Shown: positions 34,079-47,077, counted from the first letter of the stretch. The stretch is 64,000 bases of DNA from Panicum virgatum (GCF_016808335.1 NC_053136.1:2586531-2650530), one strand, 5' to 3'. Notes: generated by a model not told the origin, from the letters alone. Translations and numbers: made by a program.

Positions 34079-36061
34079 TTAACTTGCCTCTTCTATCAAA
34101 ACAGAAAGATCATCAACTTCGTGGCATATCTGCTCAATCAAAGGATGTGCATTATCATTTGATGAAAAGGAAACAACATCCCCCTTCAGCTCAATCCAAC
34201 TACACCCAGTCTCCTTCTTCAACCCCCGCTCTTTCATGAGACCTCTAACACTGGCAGCACTGCTCCACATCTCTTTTGCAGCATATATGTTTGACAAGAG
34301 GGTATACATTCCTCCATCAGTAGGTCTAGACTGAAGAACATTTTTTGCTATGAGTTCCCCAAGCTGGATATTCCCATGAGCATTGCATGCACTAAACAGA
34401 GTCTCCCATGCATTTATTTGAAGGTTGGAAGGGACTTTTCTTGTAAAATCATAAGCCTGGTGTACAAAACCTGATCTTCCTAAGAGATCAACCATGCATG
34501 AATAGTGATCAGATCTTGGAATCAAGTTCCAATCCTGTTGCATACTTCTAAAATAGTGGCAGCCTTCATATAGATACCCTTTGTGTGCACAAGCAGACAA
34601 CACACTCAGAAAAGTTGAATGATCTGGGCTAAATCCATCTTTGGTCATCCTGTCAAAGAGTTTCAGAGCTTCGGCAGCTAGACCGTGGTAAGCATATGTT
34701 GCAATCATGGCATTCCATGTCACGGTATCCCGTTGCATAATCATCTCAAAAACTTGGGAAGCTTCAATAATTAGCCCACACTTGGAGTACATAGATATTA
34801 ATGAGCTCGTCACCAAAGCATCATGCTCAAAGCCAGATTTGATTGCACAAACGTGCACCATTCTTCCATATCCAAGGGCAACAAGAGAAGCACAGATAGA
34901 AATAACCACACTCCAAGTAGATTGGTCCGGTCTGTATCCTCCTCGGGTCATTTCCAACAGCAGACTTAGTGCTCCTTCATCTTTGTACCCAGAGATCAAA
35001 GTGTTCCATGATGTCTCATCTTTCTCTGGCATTCTCCTAAACCAGGTATTTGCACTATCCATGTCTCCTTGTTGGACATATCCTTGCATGATTGTATTCC
35101 ATGATACCAGATCTCTATCAGGCATGTCAGCGAACAATCTCAATGCATCATCCAACCTCTCACTCATCACGAAGCCACCCATCATTGTGTTCCAAGCAAG
35201 GATATCACGGTCAGGCATGTCCTGGAACAGCCTCCATGCGGCATCAACATCACCATTCTTTAAATACCCACGCACAATGGCTGTCCAAGATACAGTGTCC
35301 TTTTCAGGCATCTCATCAAAGAGACTCTGCGCAACCTCCATCATCCTAGCCTGCGTATAGCCTGTGATCATGACATTCCAAGAAACAAGGTTTCGTCTCT
35401 GCATACGACCAAACAGCTCCTCTGCATCTTTCAGGTAACCATGTTCAGCATAACCTGACAGCAATGCATTGCATACTGAAATCGATGGTGAAGGCACGAG
35501 GTCAAAGAGCTCCCTCGCTTCACGGACACGCTTCCTCTTCATATACCCGGAGATCATCGTCAACCACGACACGTCATTCCTCACCTGCATCATGTCGAAC
35601 AGCTCCCGCGCCCTGTCGACCAACCCGTTCCGCACGTAGCCCGAAATCATCGCGTTCCATGAGACCACGTTCCGGTCCGGCATCCGGTCGAACAGCTCCC
35701 TGGCTTCGGCGACCCTCCCGCACCGCGCGTAGCCGGTGAGCAGCGCGGCCCACGAGACGGAGTTCCTGAACGGCATCGCGTCGAACACCCGGCGAGCGTC
35801 GGCGAGCATCCGGTTCCTGACGAGGCCCGAGATCATGCAGTTCCACGTGAACACGTTCCGCTCGGGCATTTCGTCGAACACCCGGTACGCCGCGCCCACC
35901 CTGCCGGCGCGTAGGTGCGCGGTGATGGCCGAGTTCCACCGGACGATGTCGCCGTCATGACGCAGCCGCGGCGGCAGTGGCGTCGGCGCGCTAGAGTGGA
36001 AACGGCGGAGGTATAGTGAACCGCGGCGCAGACGCGGAAGATTCTGGAAGGTTCTTAGCAT
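34079..36061 (-). CDS. Pentatricopeptide repeat protein, PLS class with E-type C-terminus
   Basis: A single intronless frame of 660 residues. The N-terminus (MLRTFQNLPRLRRGSLYLRRF) is Arg-rich and amphipathic, consistent with a mitochondrial presequence. From about residue 38 onward there are back-to-back 31-36-residue repeats of the form VFDEMPERNVFTWNCMISGL, continuing to about residue 560. The end, NIYAAKEMWSSAASVRGLMK followed by KKETGCSWIELKG, is the E/E+ extension. I see no DYW domain. PPR proteins of this class bind organellar RNA one base per repeat, and E-type members usually direct C-to-U editing with a DYW partner. The gene is divergent from BAM8, with 284 bp between the start codons. 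Confidence 0.95.
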   Translation of the reverse strand: MLRTFQNLPRLRRGSLYLRRFHSSAPTPLPPRLRHDGDIVRWNSAITAHLRAGRVGAAYRVFDEMPERNVFTWNCMISGLVRNRMLADARRVFDAMPFRNSVSWAALLTGYARCGRVAEARELFDRMPDRNVVSWNAMISGYVRNGLVDRARELFDMMQVRNDVSWLTMISGYMKRKRVREARELFDLVPSPSISVCNALLSGYAEHGYLKDAEELFGRMQRRNLVSWNVMITGYTQARMMEVAQSLFDEMPEKDTVSWTAIVRGYLKNGDVDAAWRLFQDMPDRDILAWNTMMGGFVMSERLDDALRLFADMPDRDLVSWNTIMQGYVQQGDMDSANTWFRRMPEKDETSWNTLISGYKDEGALSLLLEMTRGGYRPDQSTWSVVISICASLVALGYGRMVHVCAIKSGFEHDALVTSSLISMYSKCGLIIEASQVFEMIMQRDTVTWNAMIATYAYHGLAAEALKLFDRMTKDGFSPDHSTFLSVLSACAHKGYLYEGCHYFRSMQQDWNLIPRSDHYSCMVDLLGRSGFVHQAYDFTRKVPSNLQINAWETLFSACNAHGNIQLGELIAKNVLQSRPTDGGMYTLLSNIYAAKEMWSSAASVRGLMKERGLKKETGCSWIELKGDVVSFSSNDNAHPLIEQICHEVDDLSVLIEEAS

Positions 36062-36345
36062 GTTTCAGAAGCACCAGCCTGGAAGAGGCAGGGGGTAGTA
36101 GACTAGTCGTAGAGGCCCCTGCCCAGAGAGGAAGGGGATGGACAGTTCTCTGACAGCTACGACGCGCACCGTCTGATCAAGTATCAACGGCCAGGATCGA
36201 GTGGACACGTGGCAAATGGGTCCAGTCCAGTCGTGGTCAAACCGCAGAGGAAGCCCACTCCAGGAGCGCCCGCACCAGCAGCTGCGGGCATGCGGCGCCA
36301 CTAGCTCGCGGCCGCAGATCGGCGCCGGCGGGGTGGCAGCGATCC
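36062..36345. promoter_or_regulatory. Shared 284-bp intergenic region between divergent PPR and BAM8 starts
   Basis: It must hold the 5' UTRs and core promoters of both genes. I see no clear TATA box in either direction. It contains CACGTGG-like (ACACGTGGCAAA near 36205) and GACGCGCACC sequences. Confidence 0.5.
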
Positions 36346-39300
36346 ATGAGCATGAAGCTCCCGGACCCGCACCCGCCGCTGGGGGAAGAGGAGCCGTCCC
36401 CGCCGCCGCAGCGCCGGCCGCGCGGCTTCGCCTCGGGGCCCGCGCCGTCGGCCGGGGCGGCGGGGCCGCCGCGGAGACGGGGCGAGCGGGAGCGGGAGCG
36501 GGAGAAGGAGCGGACGAAGCTGCGGGAGCGGCACCGGCGCGCCATCACGAGCCGCATGCTGGCCGGGCTGCGGCAGCACGGCAACTTCCCGCTCCCCGCC
36601 CGCGCCGACATGAACGACGTCCTCGCCGCCCTCGCCCGCGCCGCCGGATGGACCGTGCACCCCGATGGAACCACCTTCCGCTCCTCGAACCAACCACCCC
36701 TGCCTCCTCCTCCACAGTTGGTCCGTGCACCCTCTCCCAGTTCTCTGCTTTTGCATATGTTGCATACTGCTTAGGAGGCTTGCAATTTAGTTTCCTTTGT
36801 TCTTCTTAATTACTAGATACTGCAGTCCCCGCATGCTAATTTTAGCACTGCAGTACCTGCTTGGAATCAACTGGAATTATGCCAATGTATAAGTTTCGCT
36901 GGAGCTTTAGTATTGCTGTCCTGACGGATTGTTGTTGGTGTTATTTGTGTATCAGGGAATGTTTCAAGTTGCTTCTGGGGATGCGCCAGCTTTCATCAAC
37001 GCCCTGAACAGTTACGCCATTGGAACACCATCGTCACTACAAACAGATGATTGTCTGTCACCATCGTCACTAGACTCAGTTGTGGCAGAGCGAAGCATTA
37101 AAACCGAGAACTTTGGGAATTCCAGTTCGGTCAATTCTCTCAATTGTATGGACAATAATCAGGTGAGCTCCATCTTGTATGGGAATAAGCCCATTATGCT
37201 GATATGCTCATATGCTTCCACAAAATACTTGTTATTACTGCAATATGTCCATCATGCTCTGCCTCTCTTTTGTGTTGCTCAAGCAAGTGAGCAAAATATT
37301 TTTACTCATGGACGCCTCGCATTTCTGTATCTCACACAAAAACAATATTTGATTTGACATAAATTGATAACATAATTCTGCACGTCATCTTGCTGATAGG
37401 AACTCAGGGCCTATTGTATTGTTCTCTGTAATGACTTGCGGTCTATGTATTCCTTTCATTTACGAGTATCAACTACTGTCACAGCCATATTATAGCTCAC
37501 AATGTTCTAGTTCCATTTGGCAATTGTGTTCTAGTCACATCATATGACGATTTCAGTAGTACCTTACCAATTTTAGAGACTATGCTAAACTAGCAATGTT
37601 TCTCTGACTGTTGAATCTCTTGCAGTTACTGAGATCGTCGGCAATGTTGGCAGGTGATTACACAAAAACTCCGTATATACCAGTTTATGCCTCTCTGCCT
37701 GTAAGTTCCCAGCAAACTTCTTGATTTGATGTCTGATATGATGGTGTCAGTTTGTTCACTTATTATCTATCATTAAGTAGTCTTGCTATTATTATGTAAT
37801 TCCATCCTTTCTAAGCTTATAGGCTTTTAAAATAAATCACGATAACTGAGAAGGCCAGCACCAGGATTATTTCTGTCAGATATATGTTCTCAATATTTCC
37901 ATAGTTGTGACCCAGCACCAAGTTCTTGCTTTTACTGTTTCCTGCAGATGGGCATTATCAATAGCCACTGTCAATTGGTAGACCCAGAGGGCGTACGTGC
38001 TGAACTAAGGCACCTGAAGTCTTTGAACGTGGATGGGGTTGTTGTTGACTGTTGGTGGGGGATCGTGGAAGCCTGGATTCCTCGCAAGTACGAGTGGTCT
38101 GGCTACAGGGACCTTTTTGGTATAATTAAAGAGTTCAAGCTGAAAGTTCAGGTTAGGCATACCTGTCTAAATCTACCGTGCATTATTAGTACTGATTTTA
38201 TAAGGCATTGATATGGAGTTCTGGATACAATATACAATATGTTAAAGATGATTAGTTGTATTATTTCAGTCTATGATTGATGTCCTAACTCCTATAGGAG
38301 GACAAATTCTAAACAAATTATGGAAACTTAAGGAACTTTGATTCATAGACTTCTAATGTCTATGACGTTAAAGAAATAGACCTCTAGTTTATATGATGTT
38401 GTAATTGGGTATAATGCGTGGGATGTATTGCATTGAGCCCCTAGGGAAAATATGTAGGAGTACATGGCTTGGAGGGCAAGTAGCCTCTCTTAGAGATAAG
38501 GAAGGTTATCCCGGGATTACAATCAATCCTAAACTAACCATATCCAAAGTTGCCTAATATACTCTAACAGATGTATTTTATATTAACCACCGAATGCAAC
38601 AAAATATTTTACATCCTTCCAAAAGAATGATTTGTAAACTTTCCCACTACTCCTTTTTAGGAGACCTGTTTACATTGGCTAATGAGTGTTCTTTGGCAAA
38701 TGTCTTAAGGTCGTGTTGTCATTTCATGGATCTGGAGAGACTGGATCTGGTGATATGTTAATCTCTCTCCCAAAGTGGATCATGGAAATTGCAAAAGAGA
38801 ACCAGGATATATTTTTCACGGATCGCGAAGGGAGAAGAAACACAGAATGCCTTTCCTGGGGGATTGACAAAGAACGAGTCCTTCGAGGGAGAACTGGCAT
38901 TGAGGTATTGGGTCATCCTTGGTAAATTTTCTTCTCTCTTCATCATTTTTCTCTTTATCATTTTACAAGAACTAGGATAGCCATTCTTCTTACATTTCGT
39001 TGGTTAGTACATCATTTTCCCATCTTTCTAACCTGCAGTACCTACCTTCTACCCATCTTTCTTGTTTATGCCATACTAAGTGAAGGAAAAACTAGTATAT
39101 CGAGGCTTAATGAGATTATCTGCAGGTGTATTTTGATTTTATGAGGAGCTTCCATATGGAATTCAGAAACCTATCCGAAGAGGGTCTTATTTCTGCTATT
39201 GAAATTGGATTGGGTGCTTCAGGGGAGCTAAGATATCCTTCATTCCCAGAAAGAATGGGCTGGAAATATCCTGGTATTGGTGAGTTTCAGGTATTTATGT

Positions 39301-41537
39301 GCACTTAAATACCAAATTCGATTTTGCAAGGGTGTTCTTTCAGGACAAATCTGCCAATTCCATCTTTTCCCCTTTCTAACTGGTTCATTCTATGAAGTGG
39401 ACATAAGAAGTATGAACCTCATATTTTTCTTGAATAAATCCTATATAATTCACTATGTTTGTCGTGGTAATTATTAAATGCCAACACGGTCTGTAGTGCA
39501 TCACCATGGTGAGCATGGGGTACTTAAGCTGCTGACATTTTACAAGGGATTTGCAGTTCTTGCATTAGGATAAAGAGGCATACCTCACAAGAAATATGTT
39601 AAAACCTGTAAAAAAACATTTTGCACTCCAAAACAGGTTTTCAAAAGGCTGCAATAGATTTGGTCACTATGCAACATCCTGTCTCTGTCTGTCTGATTTA
39701 TTAATTAGGTTCTACTGCCCAGTGTATGACTTGAATTTTACTCTTGGATTACTATTCCAATCCAGTGTTAACTGCATCTCTGATGTATAATGGTGCAATG
39801 CATATAAATATTTTCTTTGGGATACATTGGCTGCATTTCCTTATCGATTTTCATTGTTGACAGTGTTATGACAGGTACATGCAAAAGAATTTACGCCAAT
39901 CAGCATTGTCACGTGGTCATTTATTTTGGGCACGTGGACCTGATAATGCTGGCTATTATAATTCAAGACCACATGAAACTGGCTTTTTTTGTGATGGAGG
40001 TGATTATGACAGCTACTATGGACGTTTTTTCCTAAACTGGTATTCTGCAATCCTCATCAATCACGTGGATCAGGTTCTCTCGCTTGCTGCTCTTGCATTT
40101 GATGGAGCAGAAATAGTTGTGAAGGTATGTAATGTTAATTTGTAGAGTTATTGTTTTGATTCTAGAATGCCATTCGTCTCTTGTTGATTTCCCAACAGAG
40201 CGATGTCCCCTTTGGTAAAATTTCCTGTATGAGATGTTTGTTAGTGTCATGACCCCAATACAATGCAGAAATATAGCAGAATTTCTAGATTGTTCTGTAT
40301 TGAACCACACTGCTCAAGTGTCTAAAGCAGCTGAGTGTCTAGAATATGGTTGATAGGTTACTCAGTTCAAGTCTAACTTGAGTAATAGAGACTCACGCCT
40401 ACACCCTGGATTTCATTCGGTTATATGTCACAATTGTTGTACAGTAATATGGTACTCACTAGTAATCTCTAAGTTCTAACTGAGATTCTGTAAAAAAAAT
40501 GATTGGGATGATTTTCTGTGCAAGTTTGCAAGTACTATCTTCAGGAGTTAATCAGAATACCAATCATTAGATTGAAGGAGGCTGTCACATGAAACTGGTT
40601 CACAGGCTCAAAAGAAACTGAATCTATTAATCTGCTTGTGAAATTCATATTAGCATGCATTTACCTGATGCTTTGCCTGTTATCGCAATAATACAATATA
40701 TACTTACACTGTATAATTTACTGGCCTGATAAGTCCAGAAGTCGTTGCACACATTTTGCAACATTTATTTTACTGTTTGGCTGTTCCATAACAAGGCAAA
40801 CCTCTTTCATCAGATTCCATCTATCTATTGGTGGTACAGAACTGCAAGCCATGCTGCAGAGCTTACAGCGGGATTCTACAATCCAACAAACAGAGATGGA
40901 TATTCTCCGGTTCTGAAAATGCTCAAGAAGCATTCTATAATTCTTAAGCTTGTTTGTTATGGGGCAGAGTTTACAGTTCAAGAGAATGATGAAGCATTTG
41001 CGGATCCGGAAGGTTTAACCTGGCAGGTAAGATGCTCTAACTAAATGCCTCTGTAGGTAAGTTTCGTAAGTTTGCTGGGCTAATTTCAGTGCACACAAAA
41101 TTTGTGCAGGTGATGAATGCAGCATGGGATCATGGGCTGCCTCTATGTATAGAGAGTACACTTCCATGTCTTGATGGTGACATGTACTCTCAAATCCTTG
41201 ACACGGCGAAGCCTAGGAATGATCCTGATCGCCACCATGCATCGTTCTTTGCATATCGTCAGCAGCCTCCATTCCTTTTGCAGAGAGACGCTTGCTATCC
41301 AGAACTTCGTACATTTGTCAAGTGTATGCACGGTTAGTATCAGTTTTTTCACTTCATTACTTATCGTTGTCATAGTATTGTCTTTAACATAGTTCTTACC
41401 TATTAATGACCATTCATGACTTGTGCAAGCTATGGCTAAGATGTAAAATATATATTGAAGACATAGAAGGTTATGAGTCCATAACTGTGTAGATGATTTT
41501 ATCCACAGGCGAGGCTCCCCAGAACGGAGAAGATTGA
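36346..41537 (+). CDS. BAM8: BZR1-domain beta-amylase (BAM8 type)
   Basis: Ten exons: 36346-36720, 36956-37162, 37626-37700, 37948-38151, 38710-38904, 39126-39290, 39864-40124, 40814-41026, 41110-41332 and 41509-41537 (1947 nt, 648 residues), all GT..AG and in frame. Residues about 45-112 form a BZR1-type DNA-binding domain ([20 protein letters not shown]). Residues about 208-645 form a GH14 beta-amylase domain, from [16 protein letters not shown] on. The two catalytic glutamates are retained: E386 in [12 protein letters not shown] and E580 in [11 protein letters not shown]. The substrate loop reads [11 protein letters not shown] instead of the GGNVGD of active amylases. Exon sequence is closest to Arabidopsis BAM8 rather than BAM7. 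These fusions are nuclear transcription factors controlling shoot growth genes and have little or no amylase activity. Confidence 0.93.
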
Positions 41538-44500
41538 ATTTCCCTTGGCAACATAGCTGGCTCAATAGCGAAACAGAGGAGGTGGTTTCGGATTTCAGCC
41601 AGACACATTTCAAGTGAATGGTGGATATTCAGATTCACTGCCTTACTATTAACACCTAGGTTCTATTCCAGTTGATGCCTGCACGTCAGCCATTTAGGCG
41701 TTGTTTACTGGTCAAACTGAGCAGGTGCTGTCGCAGACCTTTTATAGCCTCTATGAAAAGATAGCATAGCGCATGCTGTAATAGTTATGGAGGAACATGG
41801 GAGTTTGGCAACATTATTACATATGTCACCATTGCCTCACTCAGTGATCTTGGTATCAAATGCAAAAGTAAATCAAGAAGCTGAACCAGTGACCGAGCAG
41901 ATTTGCTTGTTGAAGCTAGCTGAACCACTTAGTGTACTGAAGACCTATGACTTGTCTGATGCCAGATGGTAGGCACGATGGCCCCTGCCACTTATCCTCT
42001 TCATCCAGCCCAATCTTTGTGCCCCATGGAGCCGCTGACTGCTGGACGCCTGGACCCATAAACACTGCATCGGATGGTCGTGGGCGGCAGGTATGCGCCC
42101 TGCAAGTTCAGAGCACGGTGCCGCACCTTTGTGCTTTTCAATTCTCAAGAACGCTGTGGCAGCTTTTCAGCATTTGCTGAAGTATTTGGACACTTTATTT
42201 TCCAGCACTTTATGGTAAACATCTACGAGTACCGTGGCAGTATCTTACACGTATATGCAATGCGACCGTATAAATTTGTACGCGCACGTTGATGTCTCAG
42301 TGACATGTGGCATGATGAATTGTTGTTGAACTGGTTCAGCTCGACGTCTGGGAGAGAACAGCCAAGCCAAAGTCCAGATGCTGTATGCATTTGTCGTCTC
42401 ACTCACCACAACTACCCATCAAGTGAAGCGTGTTACGCTTAGCGGATGCAGAACGTGAATCAGGTCTGCGAATCTGAAGATATTTTACTTGAGCACCAGC
42501 TGCTCCATCAGAGCCCCAAATTTTCTACCAAAGATAACGACAGCACACCAATTCAATCTTTAAAATCCATCAAATTTTGAAGCCGGCAAAGTAAACATTT
42601 GTACACAAACCAACGAGTTTTTTTTCATTCCATTTAACTTGACAATCTAGACAGCTGCACAGGCCAAGACAGAGGCGACACCTGCACAGGATGAAACAGA
42701 AGGGGCACAGTAATCTAGAGGGAAGCCGCAACATCTCTGAAAGATAATTTCCCATGGAGTCCACAGATTCGAATGAAAGGGGAGCGGCTGAGTTGAAAGC
42801 TTTTGCATGGGAGGCAGGGGACCAGGCCTGATGAGCACGAGCAGCAGCCCAGGCTTTTCATGCGCTGGAGGCCGAAGGACACCAGCTCGATCAACACTGA
42901 GCACCAGAGCCCACCATGTTTGATCGCAGTCGCAGCTGCGTACAGATTTCCCATCAAGTACCGCGTCCTTGTCAAGTTTGTCATGTATTCCTTCCCTTCC
43001 CGCTGGCTGAGCTGCGGCTTTGTACAGTGCCCAGCAGGATCATGGTTCAACTGTAACCACAGCTTATCAAAACGATTTCAGAATTCCACTGACTCATTCA
43101 TTTCATTGATTCTGAAACAATGAGGAACAGAGAACTAAATTTGAATTGGAATTCATTAGCATGAAGGAGAAGACAAATCCATGTTGAAGAGACTCAAAAT
43201 CTGTGGGTGCTGAGTGCTGACCCATTTGCGCAAGTTGTGCCATGCATGTCCCCAGCGCCACATGAAAAATAACTACTTTATGTTGAGCTAGCTCCTACTG
43301 GAGAAAGTAAATTCATTCGCAGTGTGTTCATCATGAACTGAAAATTACAGCAAGATGAAGCAAGATCTCTACAATCATAACTAAAAGGAATGGCAGGATG
43401 AAACAAAATATTGACCATCATAATCTGGGAACATATAAAGACTGTAAAACAGTGAAACTTTTTATCACCACCAAGCTGGACCAGGGTACCAATGTACAAT
43501 CTACCCGGAGCTGGAATTCCACCATGTTCTGCTTCTGCTCATTCATTCAAGTCAATCCAGGCGGTGTCAGGCTCGGATATTAATATTCCTCGACAGCTTT
43601 TCAGAACATGTTCTCCTGGGCGGCTGTCCTGGCTTTAGCGGAATATTCCAACCACTAAAAATTACTCCAGCTCACTCATCAGGTCCAGCTCAAAGATGGA
43701 GGGAATCCCCTTTTCCTAGAACAAGTTCAAATGCCAGCCATGGACGACCAGTCGACCACCTAGTGCCAATCGGCTACTTTGTCTCTTCCACCCTCTTCCT
43801 GACGGAAAAAGAATCTTGATCGCCGAGCATATATTCCTGGACACCTAATCACTGACTCCCTCTTTTCAAAGGTAAAAAAAAAAAAGAACCCAATGCCCAC
43901 TTGGGCACTACAACATCAACATATATATATAGTAGTATGCTCAAAATCATGATGAGAGTTGTGTTTGCTAAGTTCATGGACAAGATGTTTCGACACATTT
44001 CTTCAAAAAAAAAAGATGTTTGAACACCTATAGCAGTTAAAAATATTTGTCCTCGGAAGATAAAAGAGTTCTAACATGCTCCCACTATATGGATCTGTTT
44101 CAGTAGAAATAGCACGTCATTATTTCTGTAACGATATGGATCCGACAACTGGAATCTCAATTATATGAGTCTTAGCTTAAATCCTAAGCATGATGCTGCC
44201 AGGTTAAAAGAATGTAGTAACTGGCTGGTCAGGTCAGCCCCGCTTTTTCAGCCAAACCATGAGAATAATGGTACCCCTAATACCCTACCCCAATACCCAA
44301 AAACACCTAAAAGTTATTTCTAATGTCTGCATCAAACTTTAAATCTTGGTAGAGAAAAATATATGATATTTGATATCTCAGATACCAAACTACTCCTAGA
44401 CTAGTTTGGGGCTGGAAATTAGGAGCAGTTCTCAGGCACAAACTGAAACGAGTCAGATTGCCAACCGGATTGCCCCAGTAACTTAAAATCAAAGAGGAAA

Positions 44501-46560
44501 TTAGATTTGGAAAATCCACATATCAAAACTGACTGGTTCAGGAGGCTGGAAACTGGGTGGAGTTTCCAGCTAATAATAGAAACAAATCATATTTCCCGTT
44601 TGCCTGAGAAACAGCTTTTTTCCTGTAAACATTAGCTTTCATGGTGCTAATTAGTACAGATGCATGCAACAATTTCACCATGATTCTAGGCTCTAGGGTT
44701 CATCCAAAAAGGATCCTCTAGACATCACCTCATAGGAAGTCGTATGTAACAGGGAAAGTTGGTTGGTACCGATGGTTTATAGAAAAAGGTCTAGGAAGCT
44801 ACCTACACAACTAGACCAATCAATGGAACTACAGTTCCACCAAATCCTGAAACTTATCCATTTATCAGAAATTTATTTTAGATATACCATTTAAACAAAG
44901 CAGATCACAACATCCATCCAGAAAAAATCAACTCATATATTTTCCCATCTATAGAAATTGATACCGAATTACATTACATATGCATTAACCATCAAGAATC
45001 AAATGACCCCGAACCTCAAACTATCTCATTGTAGCTGCTTTCAATTGTTCATCGCGAGTAAAATTGAAACTTTTTTGAAGAATGGAACGTTCTGCAATGT
45101 CCACCAGAATGAAGTTGCAACGTCAAATGAAACCATGAATAATCTACAAAAAGAAGAGAGTAACCTTCCAACTGAATTCAGAATAATGGGGAAAGGTACA
45201 ATTATGCAGCATGTCGGCTAATATTTCAATCATCACTGATGCAATAAAGTTATAAACCATGAAAGTAGTTTGTCGTTGAGCTGTTAAGCATCTATAGCTA
45301 ATAATAACCCTAGTTTAGGAATTGGAATTAATTTCAAACTAGCCTTGCCAGGCTCAGCTTATTTGGCGCACCCAGCTTTACTCTTTAGGTCTCTTTCAAT
45401 GGGGTTGAACAATTGGCTGTGTCAGAATTGTAATTTGTAACTAGATTCCATTAATAGGTTACAACAAATCAAGCAAAGTAAGCCAGCCAAACAAGTAAAT
45501 GAGATAATTACTATGTAATCAGATATCCACAAAGTAACAATAAAAAACCGTTAAGCTTCCATTACTTGTTCCACTTCCTATACTCGTACAGTTGGGACTA
45601 GTTTCATTTTTTTCAAAGTAAAGAAACTGTTTTTTTCTTCTTATTGCATTTGAGCTTCACTCTCCGTATCTATCCCGCCAAATTAAACCATGTTGGCCAA
45701 GTCTGGTCTTGTGGGTTAGATTTTAAACATTCAGACAGAGCAAACCCAAAACTAGTAGCCCATTTGACCCGGTTAGGCTTATTTGGGCGATATGCATATA
45801 CTCAGGTTAACTCCTATACAAGCCTCATGGATCTGGCGTACACACAACCACTAACAACAATGGCAATACATATGAGAATCAATCAACTCAACTGAACTTT
45901 GGCATGAATAAAGCTAGGCAGAAACATATTGTCAGGTATCATAGTTTCCGGAATTAGCATGTGTCACAAAGGCCACTCTGCATATTACAGCGAATGAGCT
46001 CAATAAAGCATACGCGAGCACTTAAATGCTTGCTGCGCCATAATTTCTACCTTACAGGGCTCACAGCGCATCCCTAGCAGTAAAAGGGATCAGATATTAA
46101 AAAACAACTAGTTCAATTAATCCCTATGCAGCCCAATCAAGCTGAGACCATCTAGACATGGCATCTCCGCGATCCAATTATACACCTCACGCAAGAAATC
46201 AAAGCCTCCCCTGTGCCATGAGAAATTGCAGTCGAGTACTAGAGTTATGGACATAAAATTGCGGTGATAAACAGATAATAAGTAATCTACTAAACGGATG
46301 GGTCCTGCTTATTAGAACGGATCATCCAATCAATCGATCATACTACCAAAATTAAGCGCCAGATCCAGATCCGGATTGATTGCTGAACCTGGGCAGAGAT
46401 CCGCACGGCACCCTGCTATCAACCTCCACGGCGACACAGAGAATCACAGCAACCAACAACCACCGCCGATCCTAGAAACGCAGGCAACAGGCGGGCTAAA
46501 CGAACGACTCGGTAATCAGGTAGCGCGGGCGGCGGCGGCGGCGCGGCAGGGGGCCGAGCA
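41538..46560. other. Long AT-rich gap between BAM8 and MIR168
   Basis: No protein-coding gene is recognised. The first several hundred bases are probably the BAM8 3' UTR. A compositionally distinct stretch at 42640-43050 carries a 111-residue minus-strand frame without recognisable motifs. One oligo(A) micro-insertion lies at 43982-44027. The remainder has short scattered frames and no inverted or direct repeats that I could define. Confidence 0.5.
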
Positions 46561-46567
46561 GTTATCG

Positions 46568-46665
46568 CTGTGCCGGCTCCGATTCACTTGGTGCAAGGCG
46601 GGATCCGTCCCGGCGGCGCGGGCGTCGGGTCCCGATCTGCACCAAGCGAGCCCGAGGCGGCGCGG
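46568..46665 (-). ncRNA. MIR168: MIR168 precursor hairpin
   Basis: On the minus strand, positions 46649-46629 carry the mature 21-nt miR168 (begins TCGCTTGGTGCAGATC). Positions 46602-46582 carry its passenger strand (begins CCCGCCTTGCACCAAG, the monocot form). The two arms pair with the usual two-base 3' overhang and are separated by a 26-nt GC-rich loop. miR168 guides cleavage and repression of AGO1 mRNA, setting the level of the main silencing effector. The arm order (5p mature, 3p star) and the exact sequences match the conserved family. A minus-strand TATA box lies about 170 bases upstream. Confidence 0.97.
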
Positions 46666-46817
46666 CGTCGAAGGACACGCGAGGCGAGGAGCTTGCCGAA
46701 TTGCTCGCTCGGTCGAGCGCGTGGGGAGGAGGAGGCGTCGTGGCAGGCACGGCGACTGCTCGGCGAGTGGGTGGGTGTGGTGGTCTGGTGGAGACCGGGG
46801 AGAGGAGCGGGCGGGGA

Positions 46818-46824
46818 TTTTATA
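46818..46824 (-). promoter_or_regulatory. TATA box of the MIR168 gene
   Basis: On the minus strand CTATAAAATCC; transcription would start near 46790 and reach the hairpin within about 125 bases. A CT/CA-rich leader (ACCACACCCACCCAC) follows, as in many plant pol II promoters. Confidence 0.75.
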
Positions 46825-47077
46825 GTTGGGGAGCGGGCGGGGGCTCGCGGCGAGCATATTAGGGTGCGGGGGGAGGTGGGCCCGGGTGCGCAGCGAGAGC
46901 ATGTGCCGCTCCTCCCCGCCGGCTTTAGGGAAAGAGGGCCGCCGGCCTTGCTTTTTTAGGGCTTTGGTAGTTTTGCTTCCCCAGCTTTTCTGATTCCTTC
47001 TTTTTATGGTGGGTGGATCCATCCTTTCTCTTCTCTACTGTGTTTTTTCCCTCTACTATTCTGTATCAACTTTACTG

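Noticed and set aside
35464..35960. Plus-strand and alternative minus-strand frames
   Set aside because: Shadows of the PPR gene, whose frame is the only one with the repeat pattern.
42715..43050. 111-residue minus-strand frame called as a protein gene
   Set aside because: No recognisable family, no intron evidence and no promoter; kept only as a low-interest observation.
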